From an uncultured Christensenella sp. (GTDB lineage: Bacteria; Bacillota; Clostridia; Christensenellales; Pumilibacteraceae), in the NCBI GenBank assembly GCA_910577945.1, contig CAJTNI010000023.1, positions 1 to 28,440 of the forward strand: DNA of 28,440 nt, written 5' to 3'. The stretch's first letter is position 1. Every line of letters begins with the position of its first letter. The notes beneath the pieces are model-generated. The model did no database searches. It was given only the letters and a program-made list of their open reading frames with translations, and had not been told where the DNA came from. Shown here piece after piece: positions 14,359 to 22,120 of this stretch. The position numbers were made by a program, and so were the translations under genes.

Positions 14359-16332
14359 TTAGCTGTTTTTACGTTTGTTTTTGGAAACGCTGCGCTGAAT
14401 TTCTTTTAGCTCGGCTATCTTGTCTCGGTACGATATAGCAGCCTCGAAATCGAGGTTGCGGCTCGCCGCGTTCATAAGCCCGCGCAATCGGTCTATCTCT
14501 TTGCCGATATCCGCCACCTCGACGCGCGCGCTCTTGCTCGTTATTTCTATCGTGTTTTTAATGGGCTTGATTATCGTTTTGGGCGTAATGCCGTGCTCGG
14601 CGTTGTACCGCATCTGAACTGCGCGACGCGATTCGGTTTCGTCTATCGCGCGGCGCATGGAGTTCGTTATAACGTCGCCGTACATGATAACTCGGCTTTC
14701 GCTGTTTCTCGCCGCCCGACCTATCGTCTGCACAAGCGAGGTTTCCGAACGCAAAAAGCCCTCTTTATCCGCGTCGAGAATGGCGACCAGCTTGACCTCG
14801 GGAATATCCAAGCCTTCGCGCAGCAGGTTAATGCCTACCACCACGTCGAAATCGCCGCGCCGCAACGCGTTGATTATGGTTACGCGCTCCATGGTGTCGA
14901 TGTCGCTGTGCAGGTACTTGACCTTTACGCCCTGCTCCGAAAGATAGTCCGCGAGGTTTTCCGACATGCGCTTTGTCAGCGTCGTCACAAGCACTCTGCC
15001 GCCGTTCGCGACCGTATCCTTAATCTCTGTCAAAAGGTCGTCGATTTGCCCCTTGGTCGGGCGCACCGTAACGGGCGGGTCCAATAGCCCCGTAGGACGA
15101 ATGACCTGGCGCGTAAACCTGCCGCCCGAGAGTTCAAGCTCGTACGGCGCGGGCGTAGCGGACACGTACACGGTTTGGTGAATGCGCGTTTTGAACTCGT
15201 CGAATTTGAGCGGACGGTTGTCGTACGCCGCGGGCAAGCGAAACCCGTAATCGACAAGCGCTTGCTTGCGCGAGCGGTCGCCGTTGTACATGGCGCGCAG
15301 CTGCGGCACGGTCATATGGCTTTCGTCTATAAACAATATAAAATCCTTGGGAAAATAATCGAGCAGCGTGAACGGCGGCTCGCCCGGCTTGCGCCCGTCG
15401 AAGTATCGGGAATAGTTCTCGATACCCGAGCAATAGCCGATTTCCTTCATCATCTCGACGTCGTAACGCACGCGCTCGCCTATGCGCTGCGCTTCGATAA
15501 GCTTGTGCTCGTCGGTAAAGCGCTTGATTTGCTCCTCGCGGTCGCTCTCTATTCTGTCTATCGCGCCGAGCAGCGTGGCGTGCTCCACGGCATAGTGGCT
15601 CGCGGGGAAAATCGCCGCATGCGCAAGCCTTGCCGTAATGCTGCCGCTGACCGCGTCGAACTCGCAAACCCCGTCTATCTCGTTGCCGAAAAATTCGACG
15701 CGCACGCCGCGGTCGGACATGCTCGCGGGGAAAATATCGACGGTGTCGCCGCGCACTCGAAAATCGGTGCGCTCTGGCGCGAGGTCGTTGCGCTTGTAGT
15801 TGATTTCCACAAGCCGCGCGATTAGCGCGTCGCGCGAAATCTTGTCGCCGGGACGCACGGACAACGCGAGCCTGTAATACTCCTCGGGCGCGCCCAAGCC
15901 GTAAATACACGACACCGACGCCACGACAATCGTGTCGCGCCGCTCGTGCAGCGAGCATGTCGCGCTGTGCCGCAGCTTGTCTATCTCGTCGTTAATCGCC
16001 AGGTCTTTTTCTATATACGTGTCGGTAGACGGAATGTACGCCTCGGGCTGATAGTAGTCGTAATAGCTGACGAAAAACTCGACGCGGTTTTCGGGAAAAA
16101 ACTCACGAAATTCGTTGCAAAGCTGCGCCGCAAGCGTTTTGTTGTGCGCCAAAATAAGCGCGGGGCGTTGCACGCGCTGAATGACGTTTGCCATGGTAAA
16201 CGTCTTGCCGCTGCCCGTGACGCCCTTTAAAACCTGCGCCGCGAGCCCGTCCTCTATTCCGCTTGCAATCTCGTCAATCGCCTGCGGCTGGTCGCCCGTA
16301 GGCTTATAGCTGCTGTGTAGCTTAAATTCCAT
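14359..16332 (-). CDS. uvrB: Excinuclease ABC subunit B
   Basis: This 657-residue helicase-like protein takes damaged DNA from UvrA, verifies the lesion and recruits UvrC. Walker A is GVTGSGKTFT (37-46). The beta-hairpin region has SYYDYYQPEAYIP, and later motifs include FIDESHMTVPQL, LLREGLDIPEV and QTIGRAARN. The C-terminal UVR domain (IDRLRGLMNAASRNLDFEAA) that contacts UvrC is complete. The ATG at 16332 is preferred over a TTG nine bases upstream because it gives the conserved start MEFKLHSSYKPTGDQPQAI. It has a consensus-like promoter, and a LexA-box-like palindrome lies further upstream. Confidence 0.98.
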   Translation of the reverse strand: MEFKLHSSYKPTGDQPQAIDEIASGIEDGLAAQVLKGVTGSGKTFTMANVIQRVQRPALILAHNKTLAAQLCNEFREFFPENRVEFFVSYYDYYQPEAYIPSTDTYIEKDLAINDEIDKLRHSATCSLHERRDTIVVASVSCIYGLGAPEEYYRLALSVRPGDKISRDALIARLVEINYKRNDLAPERTDFRVRGDTVDIFPASMSDRGVRVEFFGNEIDGVCEFDAVSGSITARLAHAAIFPASHYAVEHATLLGAIDRIESDREEQIKRFTDEHKLIEAQRIGERVRYDVEMMKEIGYCSGIENYSRYFDGRKPGEPPFTLLDYFPKDFILFIDESHMTVPQLRAMYNGDRSRKQALVDYGFRLPAAYDNRPLKFDEFKTRIHQTVYVSATPAPYELELSGGRFTRQVIRPTGLLDPPVTVRPTKGQIDDLLTEIKDTVANGGRVLVTTLTKRMSENLADYLSEQGVKVKYLHSDIDTMERVTIINALRRGDFDVVVGINLLREGLDIPEVKLVAILDADKEGFLRSETSLVQTIGRAARNSESRVIMYGDVITNSMRRAIDETESRRAVQMRYNAEHGITPKTIIKPIKNTIEITSKSARVEVADIGKEIDRLRGLMNAASRNLDFEAAISYRDKIAELKEIQRSVSKNKRKNS

Positions 16333-16360
16333 ACCCGTCAACCTGAATTTATCGGCATAT

Positions 16361-16390
16361 ATTATACCCCGAAACGGGCAAAAATGTCAA
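16361..16390 (-). promoter_or_regulatory. Promoter of uvrB-uvrA
   Basis: The minus strand reads TTGACA (16390-16385), an 18-nt spacer and TATAAT (16366-16361). Both boxes are perfect. It lies about 28 nt upstream of the uvrB ATG. Confidence 0.88.
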
Positions 16391-16499
16391 CCGATTAAAA
16401 GATTGACGCGGGATATTTTGCTTAGCTCGGATTTACCGTACGTAAAAATTCCCCCGAGCGTATCGTGATAAACGTTTAAAATCGACGGATGCAAAGCAT

Positions 16500-16513
16500 C
16501 GAACCTTCGTTCG
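16500..16513. promoter_or_regulatory. Candidate LexA (SOS) box between dinB and uvrB
   Basis: CGAAC-CTTC-GTTCG is a perfect 5-4-5 palindrome matching the Gram-positive LexA/DinR box CGAAC-N4-GTTCG. It lies between two DNA-repair genes, 9 nt past the dinB stop and about 110 nt upstream of the -35 of the uvrB promoter. A second perfect palindrome (GATGC-AAA-GCATC, 16488-16500) adjoins it. The distance from the recognised promoter is unusual, so it could instead be an RNA hairpin at the end of the dinB transcript. Confidence 0.4.
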
Positions 16514-16522
16514 GCTACGCGC

Positions 16523-17752
16523 TCAACGCTGAAACGGCAGAAAATCCTCCGCCTCGTTCTTGTCGTACAAAAAATCTTTGCCGATTAGCGACGCCCGACG
16601 CACTATATGCCCGTACTTTTCGGCGAGCTTGTCGAGCGTTTCGTCCAAGCGTTCGAGCTTGTCGTTGCGCCCGCTGTCCGATAAAAACGAGAGCTGACGC
16701 GGCACGTCGTCGCCTTCCAGCCCGCTCACCGACACCGTCACCGTGCGCATGGGGTCGCCGTTCCAATTATCGACGAACAGCGCGAGCGCGCACTCGGCGA
16801 TTTCCGTCGAGGAATACGTCGGCATGGGCAAATGCCGCTGTCGCACCACCGAAAAAAGCTTGTTGTCGCGCATGCCCACCGACACCAGCGTGCCGCGCAC
16901 GTTGGCTTTGCGCATGCGCGCAGCCACCTTTTCGCTCAAATAGTAAATGAGGTCGCGCGCGTCCGATTCGGTCTCGATATCGCGCAACGCCGTCATGCCG
17001 TGCCCTATCGACTTTACCTCGCGGCTTTTTTCCGCCTCGCGCACGGGCTCTGTATCCTCGCCGCGCGCATACGCGCGCATTTTCAAGCCGTTAATGCCGA
17101 AATTGGCTTTAAGCATTGCGCCGTCGGCGTTTGCCAAATCGCCTATCGTGACGATATTGAGCTTTAACAGCTTGTCGTACGTGCGCCTGCCGACCATGAG
17201 CATTTCGTCGGCTTTCAACTGCCAAATCTTGCGCTTGTAGTTTTCGCGCGTGATTTCCGTCGTGGCATCGGGTTTTTTCAAGTCCGAGCCGAGCTTGGCG
17301 AACACCTTGTTAAAGCTTACCCCCACCGAGCACGTAAGCCCGCTCTCGCGCTTTACGCGCGCGCGAATGCTGTCCGCAATCGCCCTGCCGTCGCCGAACA
17401 GGCTTTGCGAGCCCGTCACGTCCAGCCAACACTCGTCCGCGCCGAACGGCTCTACCATGTCGGTATAGTCGTTATACAGCGCAAACATTTGCTTGGAATA
17501 CGCCATGTACAAATCGAAATGCGGCGGCACGATAACAAGCCCCGGCGCTTTTTGCCGAGCCTGCCATATGACGTCGCCCGTCTTGACCCCCGCTTTTTTT
17601 GCTATCTCGTTTTTCGCAAGCACCACGCCGTGCCGCTGTTCGGGGTCGCCGCACACTGCGAGCGGAACGTTGCGCCATTCGTCGTGAGAAATACATTCCG
17701 CCGACGCGTAAAAATTATTTAAATCGCAATGTAAAATTACACGGTCGCGCAT
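16523..17752 (-). CDS. dinB: Y-family translesion DNA polymerase (DinB/Pol IV type)
   Basis: This 409-residue polymerase copies past damaged bases. The active site is visible: LHCDLNNFYASAE with D10, and GADECWLDVTG with D106/E107. CSVGVSFNKVFAKLGSDLKKPD (141-162) and the helix-hairpin-helix region (about 185-225) follow, then the little-finger domain. QLSFL (353-357) resembles the beta-clamp binding pentapeptide Q-L-S/D-L-F. The ATG at 17752 overlaps the 3' end of the PfkB kinase gene by 16 nt and has only a weak Shine-Dalgarno, so translation is probably coupled. No SOS box precedes this gene pair. Confidence 0.92.
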   Translation of the reverse strand: MRDRVILHCDLNNFYASAECISHDEWRNVPLAVCGDPEQRHGVVLAKNEIAKKAGVKTGDVIWQARQKAPGLVIVPPHFDLYMAYSKQMFALYNDYTDMVEPFGADECWLDVTGSQSLFGDGRAIADSIRARVKRESGLTCSVGVSFNKVFAKLGSDLKKPDATTEITRENYKRKIWQLKADEMLMVGRRTYDKLLKLNIVTIGDLANADGAMLKANFGINGLKMRAYARGEDTEPVREAEKSREVKSIGHGMTALRDIETESDARDLIYYLSEKVAARMRKANVRGTLVSVGMRDNKLFSVVRQRHLPMPTYSSTEIAECALALFVDNWNGDPMRTVTVSVSGLEGDDVPRQLSFLSDSGRNDKLERLDETLDKLAEKYGHIVRRASLIGKDFLYDKNEAEDFLPFQR

Positions 17753-18666
17753 TTAAACTCGTACACGCGCGCAATCTCGTCCACCTCGGACTCGGTGGAA
17801 AAGCCGACCGCGCCGCCGTCGTGGCGTATTTTGAGCGCGGCGAAAACCTCCGCGCGTTTGAGCGCGTCCACCGCGCCGTACTTGCCGCCGCCGTAGTAAT
17901 GTATAAACGCCGAAAACAACGCGTCGCCCGCGCCCACGGTGTTTACCACTCCGCCTATATCGACGATGGGCAGCTGCGTAATCGCGTCCGTCGCGCGCTC
18001 GTAAATAATCGCGCCGTCGTCGCCCAAGCCGATGACGATTATCTTTGCGGAATATTCGCTTTTGAGCTTTGTCAAAAACTCGCGCGGCGAGCACAGCAAA
18101 TCCTCGTCGCTCAAAAACAGTATGTCGGCAAAGCGCATAAAGTCGCTGTTGAACGGGTCGTGTATATCGCTCAGTACGTGAACGTCCGTCGCCACGAGCT
18201 TGCCCATTTCCTTCGCAATGGGCAGCAGCGCGCGATTGAAATTGCTGTTGCACAGCACGCATATATCGGCGGACGCCATCGCGCTCTTGACGCAATCGGT
18301 ATCCAACGTTTTTTCCTGTATGTCTTTGAGGTCGCAATAAATCTGGCGGCGGCCGCCGTTACCAGGCTCGTAGAGAATGACGGATACGGGGGTTGCGTCG
18401 AGGCTGTCGAATACAAAGTTGCGCGCAATACCGCTTTCGTCGAGCGCCTGCGCCACGCGCACGCCCTCGTGGTCCTTGCCTATCAGCGAGGAAAACGCCA
18501 CCTCGTCGCCGAGCGTTTTCGTCGCCATGGAAATATTATAGCCGACGCCCGACACCGACGCGTTGATTCCGAAAAACGGATAATCAATCGGATAGTAGGT
18601 TACGGGGAACGACCGCACCCTCAAATTAGTCTCTACGTTAATCAGCCCCGACACAAAAAGCTTCAT
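17737..18666 (-). CDS. PfkB family carbohydrate/nucleoside kinase
   Basis: This 309-residue enzyme belongs to the ribokinase/PfkB family, which phosphorylates sugars or nucleosides with ATP. The C-terminal signature VNTVGAGDALFSAF contains the catalytic GAGD (Asp is the base), and the N-terminal region has the glycine motif of the substrate site (GINASVSGVGYNISMA). No residue identifies the substrate. The ATG at 18666, six bases after GAGGTG, is preferred to an in-frame GTG nine bases upstream. It starts a two-gene unit with dinB, with which it overlaps by 16 nt. Confidence 0.88.
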   Translation of the reverse strand: MKLFVSGLINVETNLRVRSFPVTYYPIDYPFFGINASVSGVGYNISMATKTLGDEVAFSSLIGKDHEGVRVAQALDESGIARNFVFDSLDATPVSVILYEPGNGGRRQIYCDLKDIQEKTLDTDCVKSAMASADICVLCNSNFNRALLPIAKEMGKLVATDVHVLSDIHDPFNSDFMRFADILFLSDEDLLCSPREFLTKLKSEYSAKIIVIGLGDDGAIIYERATDAITQLPIVDIGGVVNTVGAGDALFSAFIHYYGGGKYGAVDALKRAEVFAALKIRHDGGAVGFSTESEVDEIARVYEFKCATV

Positions 18667-18706
18667 TAGTTGCACCTCTCGTTTATTTGCGCATAACTTT
18701 TTTTAA

Positions 18707-18736
18707 AGTATACACCGATTGCACCCCGTTTGTCAA
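18707..18736 (-). promoter_or_regulatory. Promoter of the PfkB kinase-dinB operon
   Basis: The minus strand reads TTGACA (18736-18731), an 18-nt spacer and TATACT (18712-18707). It lies about 40 nt upstream of the kinase ATG. Beyond it (18741-18780) is a very AT-rich stretch, and a 7-bp inverted repeat (18791-18797 with 18807-18813) lies between the divergent promoters. Confidence 0.85.
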
Positions 18737-18849
18737 GTGGCAAATATAAATTATATATAACACTATATAAATAATATTGGCAATCGACGCGCGCGTTACG
18801 CATAGAAACGCGCACTTTTATTATTAGTTTCAAATGCGTTTAAATATGA

Positions 18850-18878
18850 TTGACATTGCACGGAAAATGTTTTATAAT
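18850..18878 (+). promoter_or_regulatory. Consensus promoter of the SecB-like gene
   Basis: TTGACA (18850-18855), a 17-nt spacer and TATAAT (18873-18878), a full consensus match. GGAGG follows at 18896-18900, just ahead of the ATG at 18906. Confidence 0.92.
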
Positions 18879-18905
18879 TAGAAAAAAGCTATCTTGGAGG
18901 AAATA

Positions 18906-19355
18906 ATGGAGAAGATAGAAATCAACAAACTGTTTAAAGATTCGCTTGTTCAAACGAACATGCGTCGCGCCACGTTCGACAGGCTGCAAATCCGCCCGCA
19001 GGTCAATTATCGCGGCAGAACGCAGGACGAAGTGTTTTTCCAAAAACAGGACGGCGCAAACGTCGAATTCGAAATAGTCCGCAGAATGGATTTCGAGCCC
19101 GAGGGCGTATTCGAAATAACCGTCGTATTCAACGTACGTCGCGTACTCAACGACGAATACGTCAACAAGGACATGGATTTCCGCGAATATCTGCGCACGC
19201 TCACCGCAGGCGAATTCAATTTCCTGTGCGGCAACGCGTTTTCGTCCATTTCGCTCGTTGCGGCGCAGCTCACCCAATCGTTCAACAACGTGCCTATGAT
19301 TACCCCGCCCGTGTACTGCGGCATTTCCGCAAAGCCCGCCGCGGAAACCAAATAA
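18906..19355 (+). CDS. SecB-like protein (tentative)
   Basis: This 149-residue soluble protein opens MEKIEINKLFKDSLVQTNMR. A beta-rich middle follows (about 45-80, with FEIVRRMDFEPEGVFEITVVFNV). The C-terminal half (about 100-140) reads EFNFLCGNAFSSISLVAAQLTQSFNNVPMITPPVY when taken in two parts. An alternating beta layer followed by a helix and a terminal P-x-I-T-P-P-x-Y is reminiscent of SecB-type chaperones and of SecB-like chaperones attached to toxin-antitoxin loci. The resemblance is one of pattern, not of diagnostic residues, so an uncharacterised cytosolic protein remains possible. The ATG at 18906 follows GGAGG and a perfect promoter, and a terminator follows, so it is a strongly expressed single gene. 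Confidence 0.6.
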   Translation: MEKIEINKLFKDSLVQTNMRRATFDRLQIRPQVNYRGRTQDEVFFQKQDGANVEFEIVRRMDFEPEGVFEITVVFNVRRVLNDEYVNKDMDFREYLRTLTAGEFNFLCGNAFSSISLVAAQLTQSFNNVPMITPPVYCGISAKPAAETK

Positions 19356-19379
19356 TAAAAGCGTAAAAATTTGCGCGAG

Positions 19380-19405
19380 AAAGCGACGTAACCCGTCGCT
19401 TTTTT
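19380..19405 (+). terminator. Intrinsic terminator after the SecB-like gene
   Basis: AAAGCGACG-TAACC-CGTCGCTTT forms a 9-bp stem with a 5-nt loop, ending in a run of T up to 19405. It separates the SecB-like gene from the toxin-antitoxin pair. Confidence 0.85.
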
Positions 19406-19554
19406 CGTGCCGTTTTTTCCTCTGTGCAAGCCTCTCGCCCGCGCAATATCGCTACGCCGCGCGCCCGCTTGTCGAAATTTAGCGCATTATATACATAACA
19501 AAATCGAAAAACGGCAAACTAATCGTATAAATTCACTTTAAAGGGAGACAATTT

Positions 19555-19758
19555 ATGCAATATGTTATCGAGGTAGACGAAGAATTGAACCTTACGCTTA
19601 TCGGCAACGCTCAAAAACGCAATATGAGCATCGAATCGCTTATCGAAGAAACGGTGAAACGTTACGTAATCGACGAGCATATAATGGAACAGAGCGAGCT
19701 GTGGCAAAAAGGCATAGACGAGTGCGCCGCAATCAATCTCGATTGGGCGAACCTGTAA
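19555..19758 (+). CDS. Antitoxin of a MazEF-type pair (ribbon-helix-helix-like)
   Basis: This 67-residue protein lies 22 nt upstream of a MazF-family toxin gene, the usual antitoxin position. It begins with a short beta-like stretch (MQYVIEVDEELNLTLI) followed by two helices, with AQKRNMSIESLIEETVKRYV as the second region. That layout fits a ribbon-helix-helix DNA-binding fold. The C-terminal tail (SELWQKGIDECAAINLDWANL in two parts) is acidic with two Trp, as expected of a toxin-neutralising segment. The ATG has GGGAG upstream. The promoter is not clear: TATAAA (19524-19529) with a weak -35 is possible. The antitoxin role rests mainly on context. Confidence 0.75.
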   Translation: MQYVIEVDEELNLTLIGNAQKRNMSIESLIEETVKRYVIDEHIMEQSELWQKGIDECAAINLDWANL

Positions 19759-19780
19759 TCAATCTACCAAAGGAGAAATC

Positions 19781-20128
19781 GTGTCGGTCTTTAAGCGCGG
19801 AGAAATATATTACGCGGATTTGAGCCCCGTCATAGGGTCGGAGCAAGGCGGCGTGCGCCCCGTTCTGATAATCCAAAACGACGTGGGCAACCGATACTCG
19901 CCCACGGTAATAGTTTGCGCAGTTACAAGCCGCATAACCAAAGCCAAGCTGCCGACGCACGTCGAAATCCACGCGGGACAGTTCGGGCTTGCCAAAGACT
20001 CGGTAATACTACTCGAACAAATGCGCACGCTCGACAAGCAACGCCTGAAAACGCGCGTCGGAGAAGTGGACGCGCTCGCAATGCGAAAAATCGAACGCGC
20101 GACGCTCGTTTCGCTCGGCTTCGTATAA
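19781..20128 (+). CDS. mazF: MazF/PemK-family endoribonuclease toxin
   Basis: This 115-residue protein is a MazF-type toxin, a sequence-specific mRNA interferase. The family pattern is complete: FKRGEIYYADLSPVIGSEQGG, then VRPVLIIQNDVGN, VIVCAVTSRI, LPTHVEI and the C-terminal EQMRTLDKQRLKTRVG. The Arg in GGVRPVL and the Thr/Ser in AVTSR are the usual catalytic positions. It is close in layout to NdoA/EndoA of Bacillus, which cleaves U^ACAU-type sites; the cleavage site here cannot be read from sequence. The start is GTG at 19781 after AAAGGAG. Its partner is the upstream 67-residue protein. Confidence 0.95.
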   Translation: MSVFKRGEIYYADLSPVIGSEQGGVRPVLIIQNDVGNRYSPTVIVCAVTSRITKAKLPTHVEIHAGQFGLAKDSVILLEQMRTLDKQRLKTRVGEVDALAMRKIERATLVSLGFV

Positions 20129-20177
20129 TACTTACCGCACGGCTATATACATATCGCCTTGCCGATTTTTACAACAA

Positions 20178-20209
20178 AAACCGCCGATACGAATTCGCGT
20201 CGGCGGTTT
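20178..20209. terminator. Bidirectional terminator between mazF and nnr
   Basis: AAACCGCCGA and TCGGCGGTTT form a 10-bp stem around a 12-nt loop that contains the self-complementary CGAATTCG. On the minus strand the stem runs straight into TTTTT (end of nnr); on the plus strand the T-run is short. Confidence 0.8.
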
Positions 20210-20226
20210 GCCGTTTAACAATCTCG

Positions 20227-21687
20227 TCAAACCTCGGGATAGTTTGCCAAATGCAAAATATCGTACGGCGTGAGCATCATTTCCGCGTACGAACTTACCG
20301 CGCGCTCCGCGCCCAGCCCGTTGCGGTAGCACGCTATCGTCGCCGCGTCGAGCGGCGAATACGCGCAGGCAAGCGCGGTTATGCACCCGCCCAAAACGTC
20401 GCCCGTGCCGCCCTTTGCCATTGCGGGCGTGCCCGTAACGTTGAGCCGCGTCGTCACGCCGTCGGTGACGATTGTGGTCGCCGACTTCAATACTACAACG
20501 CCGCCGACTGCCGTCGCCAGTTTTTTCGCGTTTTCGACGGTAGCGTCTCGGCCCGTCAAGCGTCTGAACTCGCCAACGTGCGGAGTAAGAATGCGCTTGG
20601 CTTTGCCGTCCTTCAAAAACTCATAATCGCCGCCGATTGCGTTGAGCGCGTCCGCGTCAATCACCAAAACGCCGTCGTAGTTCGCGTTTATATACGCGAG
20701 TATGCGCTTCAAATCGGGCGCGCCGCCCATGCCCATACCGATATCTACGGCGTCGGCTTTTTCGATTATTTCGTCGAGCGCGGCGCGGTCGAACTTGATA
20801 AACCCGTCCTTGTCGTCGCACAAAAATTTCATCATGGACAGAACCGCGCGCGAAGTCAGCGAAACGCGATGCACGCTCGGCAAGCACAGCGTGACCGTGC
20901 CCGCGCCGTTTAGGTGCGCCGCATGCGCCGCCGCGCCGGCAAGCACAGGCGCGCCTATCATCGCGCCGCAGCCGCCTATTATATAAGCCCTACCGCTCAC
21001 GCCCTTATGCGCGCTCGCCTTGCGCTTGTACGGCTTAAAGTCGCCGTCCTCGCACACCGCAATATCGGACTTAACGGGTATGCCCACGTCCTCGACGAGT
21101 ATTCGCCCGCATGCGTCGCGTCCCGCGCCGAACAGCATTCCGAGCTTGTAGCAGGAGAACGACAGCGTTACGTGCGCCTTAAAAGCCGTTCCCATTTGTT
21201 CGCCCGTGTCGGCGTTAAGCCCCGACGGAATATCCACGGCGAGCTTAAACGCGTTTTGCTGCGCGTTCAGCCTGTCGATAAGCGCCGCGATATCGCCCGC
21301 CACGGCACGGTTGAGTCCTATTCCGAAAATAGCGTCTACTATAACCGTCGCGTCGCCGTCGTATTCGCTTGCGTCGCGCACGGGCACGCCCGCGCTTTTT
21401 GCGTATTTAAACGCCGCCGCGTTGGCTTCGGCGCACTTGCCCACGGCGTAGACCGCAACCTCTTTGCCGAGGCGCTTCAATCGCGCCGCCGCGAGTATAC
21501 CGTCGCAGCCGTTGCCGCCCGCGCCGCAAAACACTGCGGTTTTCGCGCCGACCTCGCCCGCGCGCTCGACTATACCGTCGGCGATAGCGAGCGCGGCGTT
21601 AAACCGCAAAAAGGTCTCGTCCACGCCGCCGTCGATTATCCTTCGTTCGGCTTCGCGTATTTGCTCCGCCGTAAGCACGTACCGCAC
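20227..21687 (-). CDS. nnr: Bifunctional NAD(P)H-hydrate epimerase / ADP-dependent dehydratase
   Basis: This 486-residue fused enzyme repairs hydrated NAD(P)H. The N-terminal YjeF/NnrE domain (about 1-210) interconverts the R and S forms; it has FCGAGGNGCDG (53-63) and VDAIFGIGLNR (117-126). The C-terminal NnrD domain (about 225-486) dehydrates the S form with ADP; it has LVIDADALNA (341-350), RILTPHVGEFRRL (365-377) and KGGTGDVLGG (425-434) with D430 as expected catalytic base. The start is a GTG at 21687, with GAGG about 10 nt upstream. It lies 6 nt after acpS, an association seen widely in bacteria. Confidence 0.96.
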   Translation of the reverse strand: MRYVLTAEQIREAERRIIDGGVDETFLRFNAALAIADGIVERAGEVGAKTAVFCGAGGNGCDGILAAARLKRLGKEVAVYAVGKCAEANAAAFKYAKSAGVPVRDASEYDGDATVIVDAIFGIGLNRAVAGDIAALIDRLNAQQNAFKLAVDIPSGLNADTGEQMGTAFKAHVTLSFSCYKLGMLFGAGRDACGRILVEDVGIPVKSDIAVCEDGDFKPYKRKASAHKGVSGRAYIIGGCGAMIGAPVLAGAAAHAAHLNGAGTVTLCLPSVHRVSLTSRAVLSMMKFLCDDKDGFIKFDRAALDEIIEKADAVDIGMGMGGAPDLKRILAYINANYDGVLVIDADALNAIGGDYEFLKDGKAKRILTPHVGEFRRLTGRDATVENAKKLATAVGGVVVLKSATTIVTDGVTTRLNVTGTPAMAKGGTGDVLGGCITALACAYSPLDAATIACYRNGLGAERAVSSYAEMMLTPYDILHLANYPEV

Positions 21688-21693
21688 TATGCA

Positions 21694-22053
21694 CTACCTC
21701 GACTTGATTATTTCCACCATCGCGACGGCATAAGCGCCGTCGTGCGATATCGAAAGGTTGATTTCGCAATTCTCCGCCAAGCTCGCAGCCACACCGCTCA
21801 CTCTAAGCGCGGGCGCGCCGTTACCGTCGTGAACGACCTCGAAATCCGTAGGCGCAACGCCGCCCGAAAATCCGCAGCCGAGCGCCTTTGCCGCAGCCTC
21901 CTTGGCGCAAAATATACCCGCATAGCTCGTTTCGCGGCACGGTTTACCCTCGCAATACGCGCGCTCCGAGGCTGTAAAAACGCGACTGACAAACGCGTCG
22001 CTTTTAACGGCTTTTTTTATTCGCGCAATCTCCGCGATATCCACGCCAACCAT
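21694..22053 (-). CDS. acpS: Holo-[acyl-carrier-protein] synthase
   Basis: This 119-residue enzyme transfers 4'-phosphopantetheine from CoA to acyl carrier protein. The N-terminal metal-binding motif is MVGVDIAEIARI (D5), and the second motif FCAKEAAAKALG contains the conserved Glu. LSISHDGAYAVA near the C-terminus is also typical. Length matches AcpS. The ATG at 22053 is selected because it gives this N-terminus and has GGAG upstream, whereas the frame stays open further upstream without a good signal. It is followed by nnr after 6 nt. Confidence 0.96.
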   Translation of the reverse strand: MVGVDIAEIARIKKAVKSDAFVSRVFTASERAYCEGKPCRETSYAGIFCAKEAAAKALGCGFSGGVAPTDFEVVHDGNGAPALRVSGVAASLAENCEINLSISHDGAYAVAMVEIIKSR

Positions 22054-22120
22054 ATGCCTGCTCCTTAATCGAAACGTATTTAAAAACGCCTCTGCGCGTC
22101 GCAAACGGCGTTAGCGCGCT

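Noticed and set aside
18741..18830. AT-rich tract and inverted repeat between the divergent promoters as an attachment site or origin
   Set aside because: No DnaA boxes, integrase gene or flanking direct repeat seen; an ordinary divergent promoter region is sufficient.
20914..22068. 384-codon plus-strand frame opposite nnr and acpS
   Set aside because: It spans two recognised minus-strand genes and has the composition of an antisense shadow.
22054..22120. Terminator between the P1 peptidase and acpS genes
   Set aside because: AACGCC...GGCGTTTTT could pair but the loop is 16 nt and the stem only 6 bp; too weak to call.
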